Shown: positions 1-10,044, counted from the first letter of the stretch. The stretch is 64,000 nucleotides of DNA from Limnochorda pilosa (GCF_001544015.1 NZ_AP014924.1:3753037-3817036); one strand, 5' to 3'. A program made the numbers and translations. The notes: a model not told the origin generated them from the letters alone.

Positions 1-209
1 AGGAGGGGACAGACCAACCAGAAGAGGGTGGGCATGGGAGGGTCGCCCGACGGAGGGAGCGGATGGTTGGCGACCACCTGGGGTCTTCCGAAGCGGCAAC
101 GGGTCGCGACGCCGGCGATGGGGCTCGGCGATCGCCCGAGGACCGCCGCCACGAAGCGCTCGTCGGCCTCGCCGGCGGGCTCCAGGCCCCAGAGACCTGC
201 GCGCGTCAA
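1..209 (-). CDS. DUF501 family protein, C-terminal part cut by window edge
   Basis: A minus-strand frame runs off the left edge, giving 69 codons. It contains a GR-P--GVA-RC-FG-P-VV pattern followed by MPTLFWLVCP, which I recognise as the DUF501 signature. The first in-frame start after an upstream stop is TTG at 209, behind a G-rich stretch. DUF501 proteins have no known role, but in many Gram-positive genomes they lie next to ftsB/divIC and a Ppx/GppA phosphatase, which fits the DivIC gene nearby. The rest of the protein is outside the window. Confidence 0.6.
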   Translation of the reverse strand, partial: MTRAGLWGLEPAGEADERFVAAVLGRSPSPIAGVATRCRFGRPQVVANHPLPPSGDPPMPTLFWLVCPL

Positions 210-293
210 CGGGCCCAGCCCCCCGACGTGTCGAGACCGGAGGCCGCGCCGCTGGAAGGATGGGGTGGCTTCATCCGCCGCTGAAGGGTGCGA

Positions 294-680
294 TCAGAAA
301 TCGTGCCGCGTTCCACGTCCACCGCGCTTGGAGTCGAGGCTACGCTTGAGGGAGGCCTGGCGCTCCTCGCTGTCGCGCATGAAGCGCTTCAGCTTGGACT
401 CGAAGGACTTGCTGCCCCGACCGCCCCCACCGCCCCGGCGGGGACGGTCGTTGGCCACCCGCCGGATCGATAGACCGATCTTCCCGTCGCGGACGTTGAT
501 GACCCGGACCTTGACCACGTCGTTCATCTTGACGTACTGGTTGATGTCTTCGACGTACTGGTCGGCCACTTCAGAGATGTGGACCAAGCCGGTCTGCCCG
601 TTTCCGAGGTCGACGAAGGCCCCGAAGTTGGTGATCCCGGTGACCTTTCCCTCGACGATACTACCCACTTCAATCGACAT
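294..680 (-). CDS. yabR: S1 domain RNA-binding protein (YabR-like)
   Basis: 128 aa. Residues 1-75 form one S1 RNA-binding domain (VGSIVEGKVTGITNFGAFVDL, then GLVHISEV and KVRVINV). A glycine/arginine-rich linker (about 79-90) and a basic helical tail follow. Single-S1 proteins of this type (YabR, general stress protein 13) associate with RNA or ribosomes, but their target is not established. The position after divIC matches the Bacillus order yabP-yabQ-divIC-yabR. It has its own near-consensus promoter just upstream, so it can be expressed apart from divIC. Confidence 0.88.
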   Translation of the reverse strand: MSIEVGSIVEGKVTGITNFGAFVDLGNGQTGLVHISEVADQYVEDINQYVKMNDVVKVRVINVRDGKIGLSIRRVANDRPRRGGGGGRGSKSFESKLKRFMRDSEERQASLKRSLDSKRGGRGTRHDF

Positions 681-733
681 ACAGGAACCAGGGTCCTCCC
701 CTGTACTTTGTCCGAGGCGGGCTCGGCTATCGC

Positions 734-763
734 ATTATACCCTGCGGCCCGACGCAGTGTCAA
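734..763 (-). promoter_or_regulatory. Sigma-A type promoter of the S1 protein gene
   Basis: On the minus strand TTGACA (758-763) and TATAAT (734-739) are separated by 18 bases, a full match to the housekeeping consensus. It overlaps the end of divIC and lies about 55 bases before the start of the S1 gene. Confidence 0.85.
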
Positions 764-1080
764 CGCGATTCCGTTGCGGACTCGTCTTCCTGGGCCGGGA
801 CCACTTGGTACCGCTCCTCTCCCGGCTTCACCAGTCCCAGTTCTTCCCGGGCCTTTCGCTCCACGTACGCGTCCGACCGCATCTCAGACACCTCGGCCTC
901 CAGCTGCGCGGCGCGGCCCCGGGTGGCGTCGAGGTCTGCCTGCAGCGCCTCCATCTCGCGCTCCAACCCGCGCTGCGCGACGAACCCCTGGATCCAACGG
1001 ATCCCCAGCGACAGCAGCACCACCGTGAGCAGGAGCGCGAAGAACCGGTTGGTGACCTTGAACCGCCGCCTCGAAGCCAC
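760..1080 (-). CDS. divIC: Septum formation initiator DivIC/FtsB family
   Basis: 106 aa. A short basic N-terminus, one membrane segment (about 13-30), a coiled coil (about 36-70) and the family's closing motif YVERKAREELGLVKPGE (72-88) identify a DivIC/FtsB protein. These bitopic proteins join FtsL and DivIB/FtsQ in the divisome. The gene follows yabQ as in Bacillus. The start at 1080 keeps the usual short cytoplasmic tail. Confidence 0.9.
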   Translation of the reverse strand: MASRRRFKVTNRFFALLLTVVLLSLGIRWIQGFVAQRGLEREMEALQADLDATRGRAAQLEAEVSEMRSDAYVERKAREELGLVKPGEERYQVVPAQEDESATESR

Positions 1081-1134
1081 GCTACCACCCCCGGCTCCGC
1101 CCCTTCGGCGCCGGGGGTGGCCGCTCCTCCCCGA

Positions 1135-1620
1135 TCAGCGGCGGCCGCCGCGTCCCACCCAGCCCGACTGCCAGAGAAGGGGCGCCCTGCGAGCGCGCGG
1201 CCCTGACGGCCCGGCCCATCGCAGGGCCGCCAGCCGAGCCACCCGGGTCGCGGGCCAGCGAGCTGCGCCCGCGCCCAGGGCCGCCATCTGGCGAAAGACG
1301 GCGCCCACCCAGGCGGAACCTTCCAGCAGCACCCAGGTGACCAGAGGGCTCACGAGTTGCACGTACAGGAAGAACCCGAGGCCGGCGGCGACGAAGAGGT
1401 AGAGGCGGAGGCTGGCCCAGTTGGCCAGGGTGAGGAGCAGCATCATGCTGGGACCTGCGACAAGCCAGAAGAGCCCGTCCACCACCGCGCTCCAGCGGCG
1501 GAACTCCATGCGCAGGAGGCGGTACAGGTCGAAGAGGAACCCGCCGGCCATCCCGGCCCCCGCGACGGCCAGGAAGGACATGAGCTGATGTGCCAGGCTT
1601 TCCACGGGAAGCACCCCCAT
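1135..1620 (-). CDS. yabQ: Spore cortex biosynthesis protein YabQ
   Basis: 161 aa with about four hydrophobic segments in the first 110 residues. The FLFDLYRLLRMEFRRW stretch after the first helix and the following WLVAG segment are typical of YabQ. YabQ is a membrane protein made in the mother cell and needed for spore cortex in Bacillus. It lies between yabP and divIC as in other spore formers. The C-terminal basic tail is poorly conserved. The 157-base gap to yabP holds a short inverted repeat around CCGCACC but no clear terminator. Confidence 0.85.
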   Translation of the reverse strand: MGVLPVESLAHQLMSFLAVAGAGMAGGFLFDLYRLLRMEFRRWSAVVDGLFWLVAGPSMMLLLTLANWASLRLYLFVAAGLGFFLYVQLVSPLVTWVLLEGSAWVGAVFRQMAALGAGAARWPATRVARLAALRWAGPSGPRARRAPLLWQSGWVGRGGRR

Positions 1621-1777
1621 CGAGCGGAGCCCCGCACCTGGCGGCCATACCGGGTGCGGGCCTCCTTCTGAGCCCTACATGGTATGGGCGGTGCCTGGGT
1701 GGGGGTGCATGGCCCCGCGGTCACCGGTTCCGGGCGCGCCGGGGGCCCGGGGGGGACGCCGTGCCTTCCGTCGCGTT

Positions 1778-2071
1778 CTAGCGGAAGAGGCGTTTCAACA
1801 GGTTGCGCCCTTTCTGGGCGGAGCCCTCTCCAAGGTACTGAAGCTGCTGGACCTCCCCCTTCACCAGCAGGAGTCCGCTCTCGACGTTGAGCTCCGCGAT
1901 GTGCATCCCCGCGCCCTGGATCAGGAGGCCGCCCATCTCCGTGCGCAGGACGATCTCCTTCTCATCGAAGCTCTCCACGTCGGCCACCCCGGTCACCTGA
2001 AGGTGCTGGCGCTGCAGGAGGTGCAGCTCGTGCCGGCGGCGCAACCCTTCGTCCGGCCGGTCCGCAGCCAA
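1778..2071 (-). CDS. yabP: Sporulation protein YabP
   Basis: 97 aa from a TTG start at 2071, chosen because GAGAGGAGGG lies just upstream and the length matches YabP (about 100 aa); an ATG at 2131 would add an arginine-rich extension without a good ribosome site. The core LQVTGVADVESFDEKEIVL and the later ELNVESGLLLVKGEV match YabP/YqfC. YabP is needed for spore cortex formation, probably in a mother-cell membrane complex with YabQ. It ends KRLFR as relatives do. Confidence 0.85.
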   Translation of the reverse strand: MAADRPDEGLRRRHELHLLQRQHLQVTGVADVESFDEKEIVLRTEMGGLLIQGAGMHIAELNVESGLLLVKGEVQQLQYLGEGSAQKGRNLLKRLFR

Positions 2072-2134
2072 GGGGCGCCCTCCTCTCCTCGACCTCCTTT
2101 CCCATCGATACGTGCCCCGCGGGCGGGGCATGCC

Positions 2135-3067
2135 TCACCTCCAGCGCTTCTCGATCTCCACGTCCTTGAAGAACGTCTGCACGATCTCCTCGGGGCTCTT
2201 GCCCTCCTTGGCCAGCATCAACGCGTCCCACTGGCTGAGGCCCACCCCGTGCCCGAAGCCGGTTCCCTCGATCTGGAGGCTGCCGCCCTGCACGTCGAAG
2301 CGGGTCACCTTGGACGATTTCATCCGCTCGGGATCCAGGGCCTTGCGGAAATCCGGACCCGTGACCGTGATCGGACCCCGGTCGGTGGTGATCTCCACCT
2401 GGGTGATCCGACCCGTCGGCCCCGTCCGGGCCGCGAGGTCCCGGATCGCACCCACGTCCTGGCCCAGGCCGGCCAGGGCCCTGCGCACCTCTTCGAGGGG
2501 CACCGTGAGCGACCACTGACGGTACTCGTCCGGGACGTAGGGATTGGATGCAAGCCGGACCGTCTTGATGTAGGGCGGCTCGCTCTCCTGGAACGCCAGG
2601 CCCTCCCGGGCCGAGGCGGTCTCGCCGCCGGCATAGGCATGGAACCAGCCGCGGATCACCTTGCCCTGGTACGTCAGCACCTTGCCCCGCGTCTCCTCCA
2701 CGGCCCGCCGGATCACGTCGGTCACCTGGTCAGGCCTGAACGCCTGGGCCTCTTCGAAGTCGGTGGAGATCCGATTCCCCTCGTGGCTGTTGAGGTACTC
2801 GAGGGTAAAGGAACGGGCCAGGAGCGCCTGGGCCGCGTAGGCTTCCTTGGGCCATCCCGCCCGCATCTCCCCCGCCACGACGCCGGCCACATACTCCTCG
2901 ATCCCCATGCGCGCGGTGCGACCGTCCTCCCCCACCACCTCCACCTGGGGCTCTTCCTCCAGGCGCCGTCCCTCTCCCCTGGGCCACACCAGCACCGCGA
3001 GAAGAACGGCCGCGACCAAGCCAAGCACCCACCACGTGCGCCTGCCGGCTGCAGGGGCCACCCCCAA
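2135..3067 (-). CDS. spoIID: SpoIID/LytB domain protein
   Basis: 310 aa. One membrane anchor (about 12-28) precedes an extracytoplasmic SpoIID domain. [12 protein letters not shown] carries the conserved glutamate (E67 here) that is catalytic in SpoIID lytic transglycosylases, and the C-terminal [13 protein letters not shown] motif is intact. SpoIID cuts denuded glycan strands during engulfment. In Bacillus spoIID is elsewhere; here it precedes yabP, suggesting a mother-cell operon. I cannot separate true SpoIID from a paralogous LytB-type amidase enhancer by eye. Confidence 0.85.
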   Translation of the reverse strand: MGVAPAAGRRTWWVLGLVAAVLLAVLVWPRGEGRRLEEEPQVEVVGEDGRTARMGIEEYVAGVVAGEMRAGWPKEAYAAQALLARSFTLEYLNSHEGNRISTDFEEAQAFRPDQVTDVIRRAVEETRGKVLTYQGKVIRGWFHAYAGGETASAREGLAFQESEPPYIKTVRLASNPYVPDEYRQWSLTVPLEEVRRALAGLGQDVGAIRDLAARTGPTGRITQVEITTDRGPITVTGPDFRKALDPERMKSSKVTRFDVQGGSLQIEGTGFGHGVGLSQWDALMLAKEGKSPEEIVQTFFKDVEIEKRWR

Positions 3068-3267
3068 ATCCCTCCCCAGCGTCTTTCGGTGTAAAGCTTG
3101 ATCAGAAGGGCGTTTCCTCTATCCCCCGCAGGCGAACAAAGCGCGCGGTAGACGAGGAAAGGGCCGTCACCACGGGTTTTATTTGGTATGGAAGGTGCAC
3201 TCTGGAAGGAGATTACCAAGCAGAGGCGAAAAGATGCCTCGAACTCCAGCTTGGAGGAGGGAACGGC

Positions 3268-3546
3268 GTGAACAAGAGCGAGCTCATCTCGAAGGTAGCA
3301 GACAAGGCAGGTCTCACCAAGAAGGTGGCCGGAGAGACGGTGGAGTCGGTCCTCTCGGCCATTGCCGACGCGCTTTCCCAGGGCGACAAGGTGACCCTGG
3401 TAGGCTTCGGCACCTTCGAGGTGCGCGACCGCGCGGCCCGCAAGGGCGTCAACCCTGCCACGGGCAGCACCATCAGCATCCCGGCCAGCCGGGTCCCCGC
3501 CTTCAAAGCGGGCAAGTCCCTGAAGGAAGCCGTCGCGAAGAAGTAG
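3268..3546 (+). CDS. hup: Nucleoid protein HU
   Basis: 92 aa, the standard HU length. [16 protein letters not shown], the [21 protein letters not shown] arm region and the [11 protein letters not shown] end are textbook HU. It bends and compacts DNA as a homodimer. The GTG start is preceded by GGAGGAGGG. In many spore formers HU lies between mazG and yabO/yabP on the same strand. Here HU and mazG are on the strand opposite their neighbours. Confidence 0.95.
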   Translation: MNKSELISKVADKAGLTKKVAGETVESVLSAIADALSQGDKVTLVGFGTFEVRDRAARKGVNPATGSTISIPASRVPAFKAGKSLKEAVAKK

Positions 3547-3591
3547 GATCGTGGCAGACTGTTAGCTGGAGCAGTCTTTCCGTGGCTTAGG

Positions 3592-3621
3592 AAGAGCCCG
3601 TCGGGCACCCGGTGGGCTCTT
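3592..3621 (+). terminator. Rho-independent terminator after HU
   Basis: AAGAGCCC (3592-3599) and GGGCTCTT (3614-3621) form an 8-bp stem, extended by inner G/C pairs, followed by a short T-rich run. It ends 33 bases before mazG and may terminate or attenuate HU transcription. Confidence 0.55.
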
Positions 3622-3653
3622 TCCATCAGCCGCAGAGCGCAGGAGGTGGGGCG

Positions 3654-4448
3654 ATGGACGCGGTCCGGGAGTTGGCGGCGGTGATGGAACGCCTGCGTGG
3701 ACCTGGAGGCTGCCCCTGGGATCGGGAGCAGACGCACCGCTCGCTGGCCCGCTACCTGATCGAGGAGGCATACGAGGCCGCCGACGCCCTGGAACAGGGC
3801 GATACCGCTGCAGCGGTGGAGGAGTTGGGCGATGTCCTCCTCCAGATCGTCTTCCACGCCCAGATCGGCCGCGAGGAGGGGGCCTACGACCTCGAGGTGA
3901 TCGCCCGGCGGCTGGTCGAGAAGCTGGTCCGCCGCCACCCCCACGTCTTCGGCGACGTGGTCGTTGCGGGCGCGGCGGAGGTCGTGGCCAACTGGGAGGC
4001 CATCAAGGAGGGGGAACGGGCCAGTCAGAGCGCCGAGCAGGCGCCGCCCTCGCTCATGGACGGCGTTCCCCTGGCGCTTCCTGCCCTGGCTCGGGCCGAT
4101 GCCGTCCAGCGACGCGCCGCCCGGGTGGGGTTCGATTGGGCCGACCCGTCAGGGCCCCGGGCCAAAGTGGACGAAGAGCTGGGCGAGCTCGACCGCGAAC
4201 TGGAAGCGGGCGCCTCGGAAGGAGCCGCCCGGGAGCTGGGGGACCTGCTCTTCTCGGTGGTCAACCTGGCCCGCAAGACCTCCATCGACGCGGAAGCCGC
4301 GTTGCGGGAGGCGGTCCGCCGCTTCGAAGACCGTTTCCGCCAAATCGAGCGCTCGGCGGTCGCCGGGGGCAAGCGCCTGGACGAGATGGACCTGGCCCAG
4401 CTGGACCGGCTCTGGGACGAAGCGAAGGCACGCGAGACCGAGCCCTGA
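3654..4448 (+). CDS. mazG: Nucleoside triphosphate pyrophosphohydrolase MazG
   Basis: 264 aa. Two MazG domains are visible: GGCPWDREQTH then EEAYE (37-41) and EELGD (56-60) in the first, and VDEELGEL plus ARELGDLLF in the second. These acidic motifs bind the metal that supports hydrolysis of NTPs to NMP and pyrophosphate, usually to clear abnormal nucleotides. The ATG at 3654 is chosen for its GCAGGAGGTGGG ribosome site. It converges on spoVT with a 22-base gap and no obvious terminator. Confidence 0.93.
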   Translation: MDAVRELAAVMERLRGPGGCPWDREQTHRSLARYLIEEAYEAADALEQGDTAAAVEELGDVLLQIVFHAQIGREEGAYDLEVIARRLVEKLVRRHPHVFGDVVVAGAAEVVANWEAIKEGERASQSAEQAPPSLMDGVPLALPALARADAVQRRAARVGFDWADPSGPRAKVDEELGELDRELEAGASEGAARELGDLLFSVVNLARKTSIDAEAALREAVRRFEDRFRQIERSAVAGGKRLDEMDLAQLDRLWDEAKARETEP

Positions 4449-4470
4449 GCTGACAGGGCTTCTCCTGCTC

Positions 4471-5007
4471 CTACTGCTCCATCTGCTTCCCGAGGAAGGC
4501 TGCCGCGGTTTCGACCAGCTTCCGCTCCAGGTCCCCCATCACGACCCCTTGCTGGTCGCTGGCCAGGGCCACCGAGCCCACCGGATCGCCCTCGGAGACG
4601 ATGGGCGCGATGGCCTGGCTTCTGAAGGGCCATGCCTCCGGTAGCTTCTCCGTTCCGACCCCGGGCAGCAGGAGGCTGCGGCGGGTGGTGCACGCGTGCT
4701 CGATCACGGGCGGAACAGGCTTACCGATCCAGTCCTTCTTCCCTGTGCCGGCAACCGCCACCACCACGTCCCGGTCGGTCACCAGGGCGATGTGCCCCGT
4801 CGATTCGTGAAGGGAGTCGGCGTACTCCTGCGCGAAGTCCGAGAGCTCCTCCAGGGCGGAGTACTTCTTCAGGATCACCTCTCCGTCCCGGTCGACGAAG
4901 ATCTCGAGCGGGTCCCCCTCCCGGATGCGCAGGGTCCGCCGGATCTCCTTGGGAATGACCACGCGGCCCAGGTCATCAATCCGGCGCACGATGCCCGTAG
5001 CCTTCAT
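4471..5007 (-). CDS. spoVT: Stage V sporulation regulator SpoVT
   Basis: 178 aa, the same size as Bacillus SpoVT. An AbrB-type DNA-binding domain (MKATGIVRRIDDLGRVVIPK, about 1-50) is followed by a GAF-like C-terminal domain. SpoVT modulates forespore sigma-G genes. The ATG at 5007 is preceded by GAGGGGTGGGG. It lies 31 bases after mfd, the classic pth-mfd-spoVT order, and is probably co-transcribed with mfd. No other identity is likely. Confidence 0.93.
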   Translation of the reverse strand: MKATGIVRRIDDLGRVVIPKEIRRTLRIREGDPLEIFVDRDGEVILKKYSALEELSDFAQEYADSLHESTGHIALVTDRDVVVAVAGTGKKDWIGKPVPPVIEHACTTRRSLLLPGVGTEKLPEAWPFRSQAIAPIVSEGDPVGSVALASDQQGVVMGDLERKLVETAAAFLGKQMEQ

Positions 5008-5038
5008 CCCCACCCCTCCTCGAGGTCCCTCACAGCTC

Positions 5039-8000
5039 TCATTGGCCGCTGGCGACGGGCCAGCTCTCCCGCAGGTCCGCCAGGATCCCCTCCAGCATCC
5101 CCAGGAGCTCGGCGTCTCCCATGCCGTAACGCCGGATGGTGAGCTGGCTGGTTCGCGCAGGGACGAGGGCCAGCCGTCCCCGGTACTTGCGCGTGAGCGG
5201 CAGAAGACCCTCGTAGGGAAGCCGCAAACCCTGGTGCCACCGCACGTGCACCCGGTCGCCCTGGGCGCTGACCGAGCTGACCCCCAGCTCCCTGGCCAGC
5301 ACCTTGACACGGGCCACGGTGAGGAGATTCGTCACCGGCTCAGGCGGTGGGCCGAACCGATCCGTCAGCTCCGCCGCCAGCTCGTCCGCTTCCTCGAGGG
5401 TGCGGATCCCGACCACCTTCTTGTAGACCTCGACCTTCTGCTGCGAGTCGCCAATGTAGCCTTCATTGACGTACGCGTCGACGTTGAGGTCCAGCACCGG
5501 TTCGGGCGGCTGGGCTGCCTCCGTCCCCCGAAGCTCCCGGATCGACTCGGCCAAGAGCCGGGTGTAGAGCTCGAAACCCACCGAGGCGATGAAGCCATGC
5601 TGCTCAGGACCCAGGAGGTTGCCCGCGCCCCGGATCTCCAGGTCGCGCATCGCGATCTTGAAGCCGGAGCCCAGGTCGGTGAACTCCCTCAGGGCCTGAA
5701 GGCGCTTCTCGGCGTCCTCGGACAGTATCTTCTCCGGGCGGTAGGTAAAATACGCGTAGGCGACCCGGTTGCTCCGCCCCACCCGGCCCCGAAGCTGGTA
5801 GAGCTGCGCCAGGCCCATGCGGTCCGCGTCCCAGACGATCAGCGTGTTCACGTTGGCTATGTCCATGCCCGTCTCGATGATGGTGGAGCAGACGAGTACG
5901 TCGTACTCCCCCTCGAGGAAGTCGAGCATGACCCGCTCCAGGCGATTCTCCTCCATCTGGCCGTGGGCGACCGCGACGCGGGCCTCGGGCACGAGCTCCT
6001 GGATCTCGCGCGCCTTGCGGTCGATGGACTGGACGTGGTTGTAGACGAAGTACACCTGTCCCTGCCGGGCCAGCTCGCGCAGGATCGCCTCACGGACCGT
6101 CTCGGGGTCGTACTCGACCACGTAGGTCCGTACCGGTGTGCGATCCTCGGGAGGGGTCTCGATGACGCTCATGTCCCGCACCCCCGCCAGCGCCATGTGC
6201 AGGGTCCGCGGGATGGGGGTGGCCGTGAGGGTCAGCACGTCCACGGACGTGCGCAGCTCCTTCAGCCGTTCCTTCTGCGCCACGCCGAACCGCTGCTCCT
6301 CGTCCACCACCACCAGGCCCAGGTCCTTGAAGACCACGTCCCTCGAGAGGAGACGATGCGTTCCGATGACGACGTCGATGGCACCGGTGCGGAGGCCGTC
6401 GAGGACGGCCTTCTGCTCCCCCGGCGTCTGAAAGCGGGAGAGCGTGGCGATGCCGACGGGATACCGCTCGAAGCGCTCGCGGAAGGTGCGGTGGTGTTGC
6501 TGGGCCAGGATGGTGGTGGGCACGAGCACCACCACCTGCTTCCCGTCCATGACGGCCTTGAAGGCCGCCCGGATGGCCACTTCGGTCTTGCCGAAGCCCA
6601 CGTCGCCGCAGAGGAGACGGTCCATGGGGCGATCGTGCTCCATGTCGCGCTTGACCTCGCGGATCGCCCGGAGCTGGTCGAGGGTCTCCTCGTAGGGGAA
6701 AGCGTCCTCGAACTCGGCTTGCCAGACGGTGTCGGGGCTGAAGTGGAAGCCCCTGGCCGCCTCCCGCTCCGCGTAGAGCTTGAGGAGGCCTTCGGCCATC
6801 TCCCGGACGGACTCCTTCACCCGCTTCTTCACCCGGGCCCACTCGCTGCCGCCCAGCTTGTAGATGCGCGGAGCCTGCCCGTCGGCACCGATGTACTTCT
6901 GCAGCAGGTCGAGCTGGTCGGTGGGGACGTAGAGCCGGTCGTTGCCGGCGTACTCCACCACCAGGTAGTCCTTGTGGACGTCCCCGATGGCCAGCGTCTC
7001 CAGCCCCACGTACCGGCCGATCCCGTGGTTGACGTGGACCACGAAATCGCCCGGCCGCAGGTCCGGCAGCTCGTCGATGTGTGCCCCGTCCTCGTCCCGG
7101 CGGACGACGCCCAGACGGCGGCGTCGCTTGGCTTGGCCGATGACCTCCAGGTCGCTCAGCACCACGAGCTTCAGATCACCGTAGACGAGGCCGGCGTGTA
7201 AGGTTCCGACGGTCGCCACCGCGTTGCCCGGCTTCAGCTCGTCGACCACCGAGGGGACGAAGAGCGCCGGAACGTCCTGCTCACGCAGCGCGTCCACCGC
7301 CCGGCGGGCCCGGTCCTCCGTGGCCAACACCAGAAGGACCCGGTTCCCCTCCCGCGCCCAGCGCCGGATCTGGCTGGAGAGCTGGTCCATCCGCCCGTGG
7401 TAGAGGTCGGGGCTGCGCATCTCGATGCGGTGGGAGCGGCTGGGCTCCAGCTCCACCAGCCGCTTGTTCAGGCTGGAGAGGCAGGCGAGCGGGTGCCTTC
7501 TGGCCGCGGCGAGGAGGTCCGGCCACTCCAGGAAGAGCCCCGCCTCCCCCGGAAGCGCCCGGCCGGCCTCGAGCTTCTGGCTTAGCTGTTCGCCGATCTC
7601 CAGGTGCCATTGGTTCAGGCGGTCCTTGACGTGGTCCGGCTCGTCGAGCACCACCAGACCGTGGCCCAGGTGGTCCAGAAGGGTGGCCGGCGCGGGGTGG
7701 AAGAAGGCCAAATACTGGGCCATGCCGTCGAAGATCTCCCCGCGGGCCAGGCGGTCGGCGTGAAGGGCCCCCCTGCGTCGCGCCGCCTCCGCCTCCTGCC
7801 GGCGGCCCAGGTGCTCCAGGCGGGCGGCTTGCGCCTCCCATGCTTGCCGGATACGCTCCGCCGGCTCCTCCCGCCCGTCCGGCGGAAGGGGGCACTCTGT
7901 CAGGGGTGGTACCAGGGCCTCTTGCAGGGAGACGGCCGAACGCTGGGTGGCAGGATCGAACGCACGGATCGACTCGACCTCGTCCCCGGCCAGCTCCACG

Positions 8001-8599
8001 CGGATGGGCGCGTCTGCCCCGCCGGGAAAGACGTCGAGGATGTCTCCACGGATGGCGAACGCGCCCGGTCCCTCAACCCTGGCCTCACGCTGGTACCCCA
8101 TGGCCGCCAGCCGTACGGGTACCTCCTCCAGGGGGACCTGCACCCCGACCCGTAGGGGCAACGGCAGCGAGCGGAAGATCTCGGCGGGCACCATCCGTCC
8201 CGCGGCGGCGTCCACCGGCGCCACCACCAGGGTGGGGCGCCCGGCAGCCAGGCGGCTCAGGGCGGCCATCCGTCGCCCGGTCAGCTCCGCGCTGGGGCGC
8301 GCTTCCTCGTCCGGCAGGGTGTCCAGCGCTGGGAAGATCTGGACCTGGCCTGCCGGCAGCAGGCTCGAGAGCTGCTCGTAGACGCGCTCTGCCTGGTAGG
8401 CGCTGGAGGCGATCCAGAGGGCCGACGCCCCCTTCCTGAGGGACCGAAGGCGCTGCCACAACGCGGCCAGCACGACGCACTTCTCTCCCTCCGAGAGGCC
8501 GGGAAGCCAGATCGGGCGCGACGCATCGTCCAGGGCCGTCCCCAGCGTCTCGATGTGTCGCGAGACCTCGAATAGATGCAATAGTCCGGGAATTGCCAA
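5039..8599 (-). CDS. mfd: Transcription-repair coupling factor Mfd
   Basis: 1186 aa, full length. The order is a UvrB-like N-terminal module, an RNA polymerase-interacting domain starting near [17 protein letters not shown], then a RecG-like translocase with Walker [10 protein letters not shown] (about residue 665) and DEEQ box (about 763), and a C-terminal TRCF domain. Mfd removes stalled RNA polymerase from lesions and recruits UvrA. The first codon is TTG, behind AGAGGA. A near-consensus promoter lies about 100 bases upstream. Confidence 0.96.
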   Translation of the reverse strand: MAIPGLLHLFEVSRHIETLGTALDDASRPIWLPGLSEGEKCVVLAALWQRLRSLRKGASALWIASSAYQAERVYEQLSSLLPAGQVQIFPALDTLPDEEARPSAELTGRRMAALSRLAAGRPTLVVAPVDAAAGRMVPAEIFRSLPLPLRVGVQVPLEEVPVRLAAMGYQREARVEGPGAFAIRGDILDVFPGGADAPIRVELAGDEVESIRAFDPATQRSAVSLQEALVPPLTECPLPPDGREEPAERIRQAWEAQAARLEHLGRRQEAEAARRRGALHADRLARGEIFDGMAQYLAFFHPAPATLLDHLGHGLVVLDEPDHVKDRLNQWHLEIGEQLSQKLEAGRALPGEAGLFLEWPDLLAAARRHPLACLSSLNKRLVELEPSRSHRIEMRSPDLYHGRMDQLSSQIRRWAREGNRVLLVLATEDRARRAVDALREQDVPALFVPSVVDELKPGNAVATVGTLHAGLVYGDLKLVVLSDLEVIGQAKRRRRLGVVRRDEDGAHIDELPDLRPGDFVVHVNHGIGRYVGLETLAIGDVHKDYLVVEYAGNDRLYVPTDQLDLLQKYIGADGQAPRIYKLGGSEWARVKKRVKESVREMAEGLLKLYAEREAARGFHFSPDTVWQAEFEDAFPYEETLDQLRAIREVKRDMEHDRPMDRLLCGDVGFGKTEVAIRAAFKAVMDGKQVVVLVPTTILAQQHHRTFRERFERYPVGIATLSRFQTPGEQKAVLDGLRTGAIDVVIGTHRLLSRDVVFKDLGLVVVDEEQRFGVAQKERLKELRTSVDVLTLTATPIPRTLHMALAGVRDMSVIETPPEDRTPVRTYVVEYDPETVREAILRELARQGQVYFVYNHVQSIDRKAREIQELVPEARVAVAHGQMEENRLERVMLDFLEGEYDVLVCSTIIETGMDIANVNTLIVWDADRMGLAQLYQLRGRVGRSNRVAYAYFTYRPEKILSEDAEKRLQALREFTDLGSGFKIAMRDLEIRGAGNLLGPEQHGFIASVGFELYTRLLAESIRELRGTEAAQPPEPVLDLNVDAYVNEGYIGDSQQKVEVYKKVVGIRTLEEADELAAELTDRFGPPPEPVTNLLTVARVKVLARELGVSSVSAQGDRVHVRWHQGLRLPYEGLLPLTRKYRGRLALVPARTSQLTIRRYGMGDAELLGMLEGILADLRESWPVASGQ

Positions 8600-8700
8600 C
8601 CATGCACCGTCCTCTCAGCGACACCGCTCCGCGCGCGCGAACCAGGACCGGTCTCACGCGCCGGGGGGATGGGAAGCGAAGGCGTCCTCACGACACGACC

Positions 8701-8730
8701 ATTATAGCGATCGGCTGATCACGGCGTCAA
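8701..8730 (-). promoter_or_regulatory. Sigma-A type promoter of mfd-spoVT
   Basis: Minus strand TTGACG (8725-8730) and TATAAT (8701-8706), 18-base spacer. The spacer contains AGCCGATC, which is also present inverted about 30 bases further upstream as GATCGGCT. That could be part of the pth terminator region or an operator. Confidence 0.75.
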
Positions 8731-8775
8731 GGAACAGCCAACGTGAAAAGCCGATCAACACGCCATTCCAGCCCG

Positions 8776-9369
8776 TCACGCCCCTTCGGGCGCCTCCTTG
8801 GCCACTTCCACCGGACCATTGTACCGCGACATGGCCGGTCCAATCCCATCCCGCGCCCAGCAGAGAATGGCATCCACCGCCCGCTCCAGCGCCGCCTCCA
8901 GCGTGCGCCACTCGACCGCGGTGAAGCGTCCCAGCACGTGGTCCACCATCCGCCCTGGATCGCCCGGGTCGCCCACTCCCACCCGCAAGCGAGGGTACGC
9001 CTGGCTGCCCAGGTGGGCTTCCACCGACCTCAGGCCGTTGTGCCCCCCGGCCGAGCCGCCGGCACGCATCCGCAACGTCCCCAGGGGTAGGTGGACGTCG
9101 TCGGCGACCAGCATGAGCCGCTCCAGCGGGAGCTGCTGAGGCCTGTGGCGGGCCACCGCCCTGCCGCTCTCGTTCATGAAGGTGAGGGGACGGACCAGGA
9201 GCAGCTCCTCGCCCTCCAGGTCCGCCGTCAGGGTGCTAGCCAGGCGGGCGTCTCTCCAGGCCCGCGCGCCCAGCCGCGACGCCAGCCGCTCGACCACCTC
9301 AAAGCCCACGTTGTGCCGGGTGCGGTGGTAGCGGCTGCCCGGATTGCCCAGCCCGACGACCATCCGCAT
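8776..9369 (-). CDS. pth: Peptidyl-tRNA hydrolase
   Basis: 197 aa. VVGLGNPG near the start carries the substrate-binding Asn9; the catalytic His is at position 19 in RHNVGFE; FMNESG and DDVHLPLG, with the activating Asp, follow. The enzyme releases peptides from tRNAs dropped by ribosomes. It follows rplY with a nine-base gap, as in the Bacillus ctc-pth pair. Confidence 0.95.
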   Translation of the reverse strand: MRMVVGLGNPGSRYHRTRHNVGFEVVERLASRLGARAWRDARLASTLTADLEGEELLLVRPLTFMNESGRAVARHRPQQLPLERLMLVADDVHLPLGTLRMRAGGSAGGHNGLRSVEAHLGSQAYPRLRVGVGDPGDPGRMVDHVLGRFTAVEWRTLEAALERAVDAILCWARDGIGPAMSRYNGPVEVAKEAPEGA

Positions 9370-9378
9370 GGCAGGCGG

Positions 9379-10011
9379 CTACGCCTCGGGCTGCTCGCCA
9401 GGCTCGGGCTTCGCCGCGCGCTCCTCAGCCTCGGCTTCGGCAGCCTCGGCGGCCGGCTTGCTGGGTTCGAGCACCGAGACGACCACCTCGTCAGGCGAAT
9501 CCAGGATGACCACGCCTTCCGGCACCTGGAGGTCGCGCACGTGCAGGCTCTGTCCGAGGGTCAAGCCCGAGAGGTCGGCAAGGACGGCTTCCGGAATGCG
9601 CTGCGGGAGGGACTTCACCTCGACGGCATGCACGATCTCGCTGATGATGCCTCCATCGTTGGGCCGCCGGTCGCGGCCTTCGAACCGAACGGGCACCCGG
9701 GAGACCACCGGGCGGTCCATGGGAACCCGGTACAAGTCCGCGTGCTCGAAGGAGCCCCGCACGGGATGCCGGCTCAGGTCCTTGATGAGGACCGTATGCC
9801 GGTCCGGGCGACCTTGGATCTCTACCTCCACCAGGTGTGCGGAACCCGCTTTCTCGTACACCTTGGCCAGAAGCTGCTGATCGACGGCCAGAGCCTCGCT
9901 CTCGATGCCCGGTCCGTAGAGGACGGCCGGCACCTGCCCGGCGGCGCGCAAGCGCCGGCTCGCGCCCTTGCCCGGGTCGCGGGGGACGGCGGTCAGGGTG
10001 AACACAGCCAC
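9379..10011 (-). CDS. rplY: Ribosomal protein L25/general stress protein Ctc
   Basis: 210 aa, the long Ctc/TL5 form. The L25 domain (about 1-95, with LRAAGQVPAVLYGPG) binds 5S rRNA and the C-terminal TL5 beta domain (about 100-190) follows. The end is an Ala/Glu-rich low-complexity tail, a feature shared here with L9. GTG start behind AAAGGAGGGG. The gene has its own strong promoter although it also follows prs closely. Confidence 0.93.
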   Translation of the reverse strand: MAVFTLTAVPRDPGKGASRRLRAAGQVPAVLYGPGIESEALAVDQQLLAKVYEKAGSAHLVEVEIQGRPDRHTVLIKDLSRHPVRGSFEHADLYRVPMDRPVVSRVPVRFEGRDRRPNDGGIISEIVHAVEVKSLPQRIPEAVLADLSGLTLGQSLHVRDLQVPEGVVILDSPDEVVVSVLEPSKPAAEAAEAEAEERAAKPEPGEQPEA

Positions 10012-10044
10012 GTTCGCCCCTCCTTTACCTATTCAACGCCCTCC

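Noticed and set aside
4925..7201. A 758-codon plus-strand open frame opposite mfd
   Set aside because: It is the antisense shadow of a clear mfd gene. Composition is repetitive in His/Val/Asp/Gly, as expected from reversed codons, and no ribosome site or motif is present.
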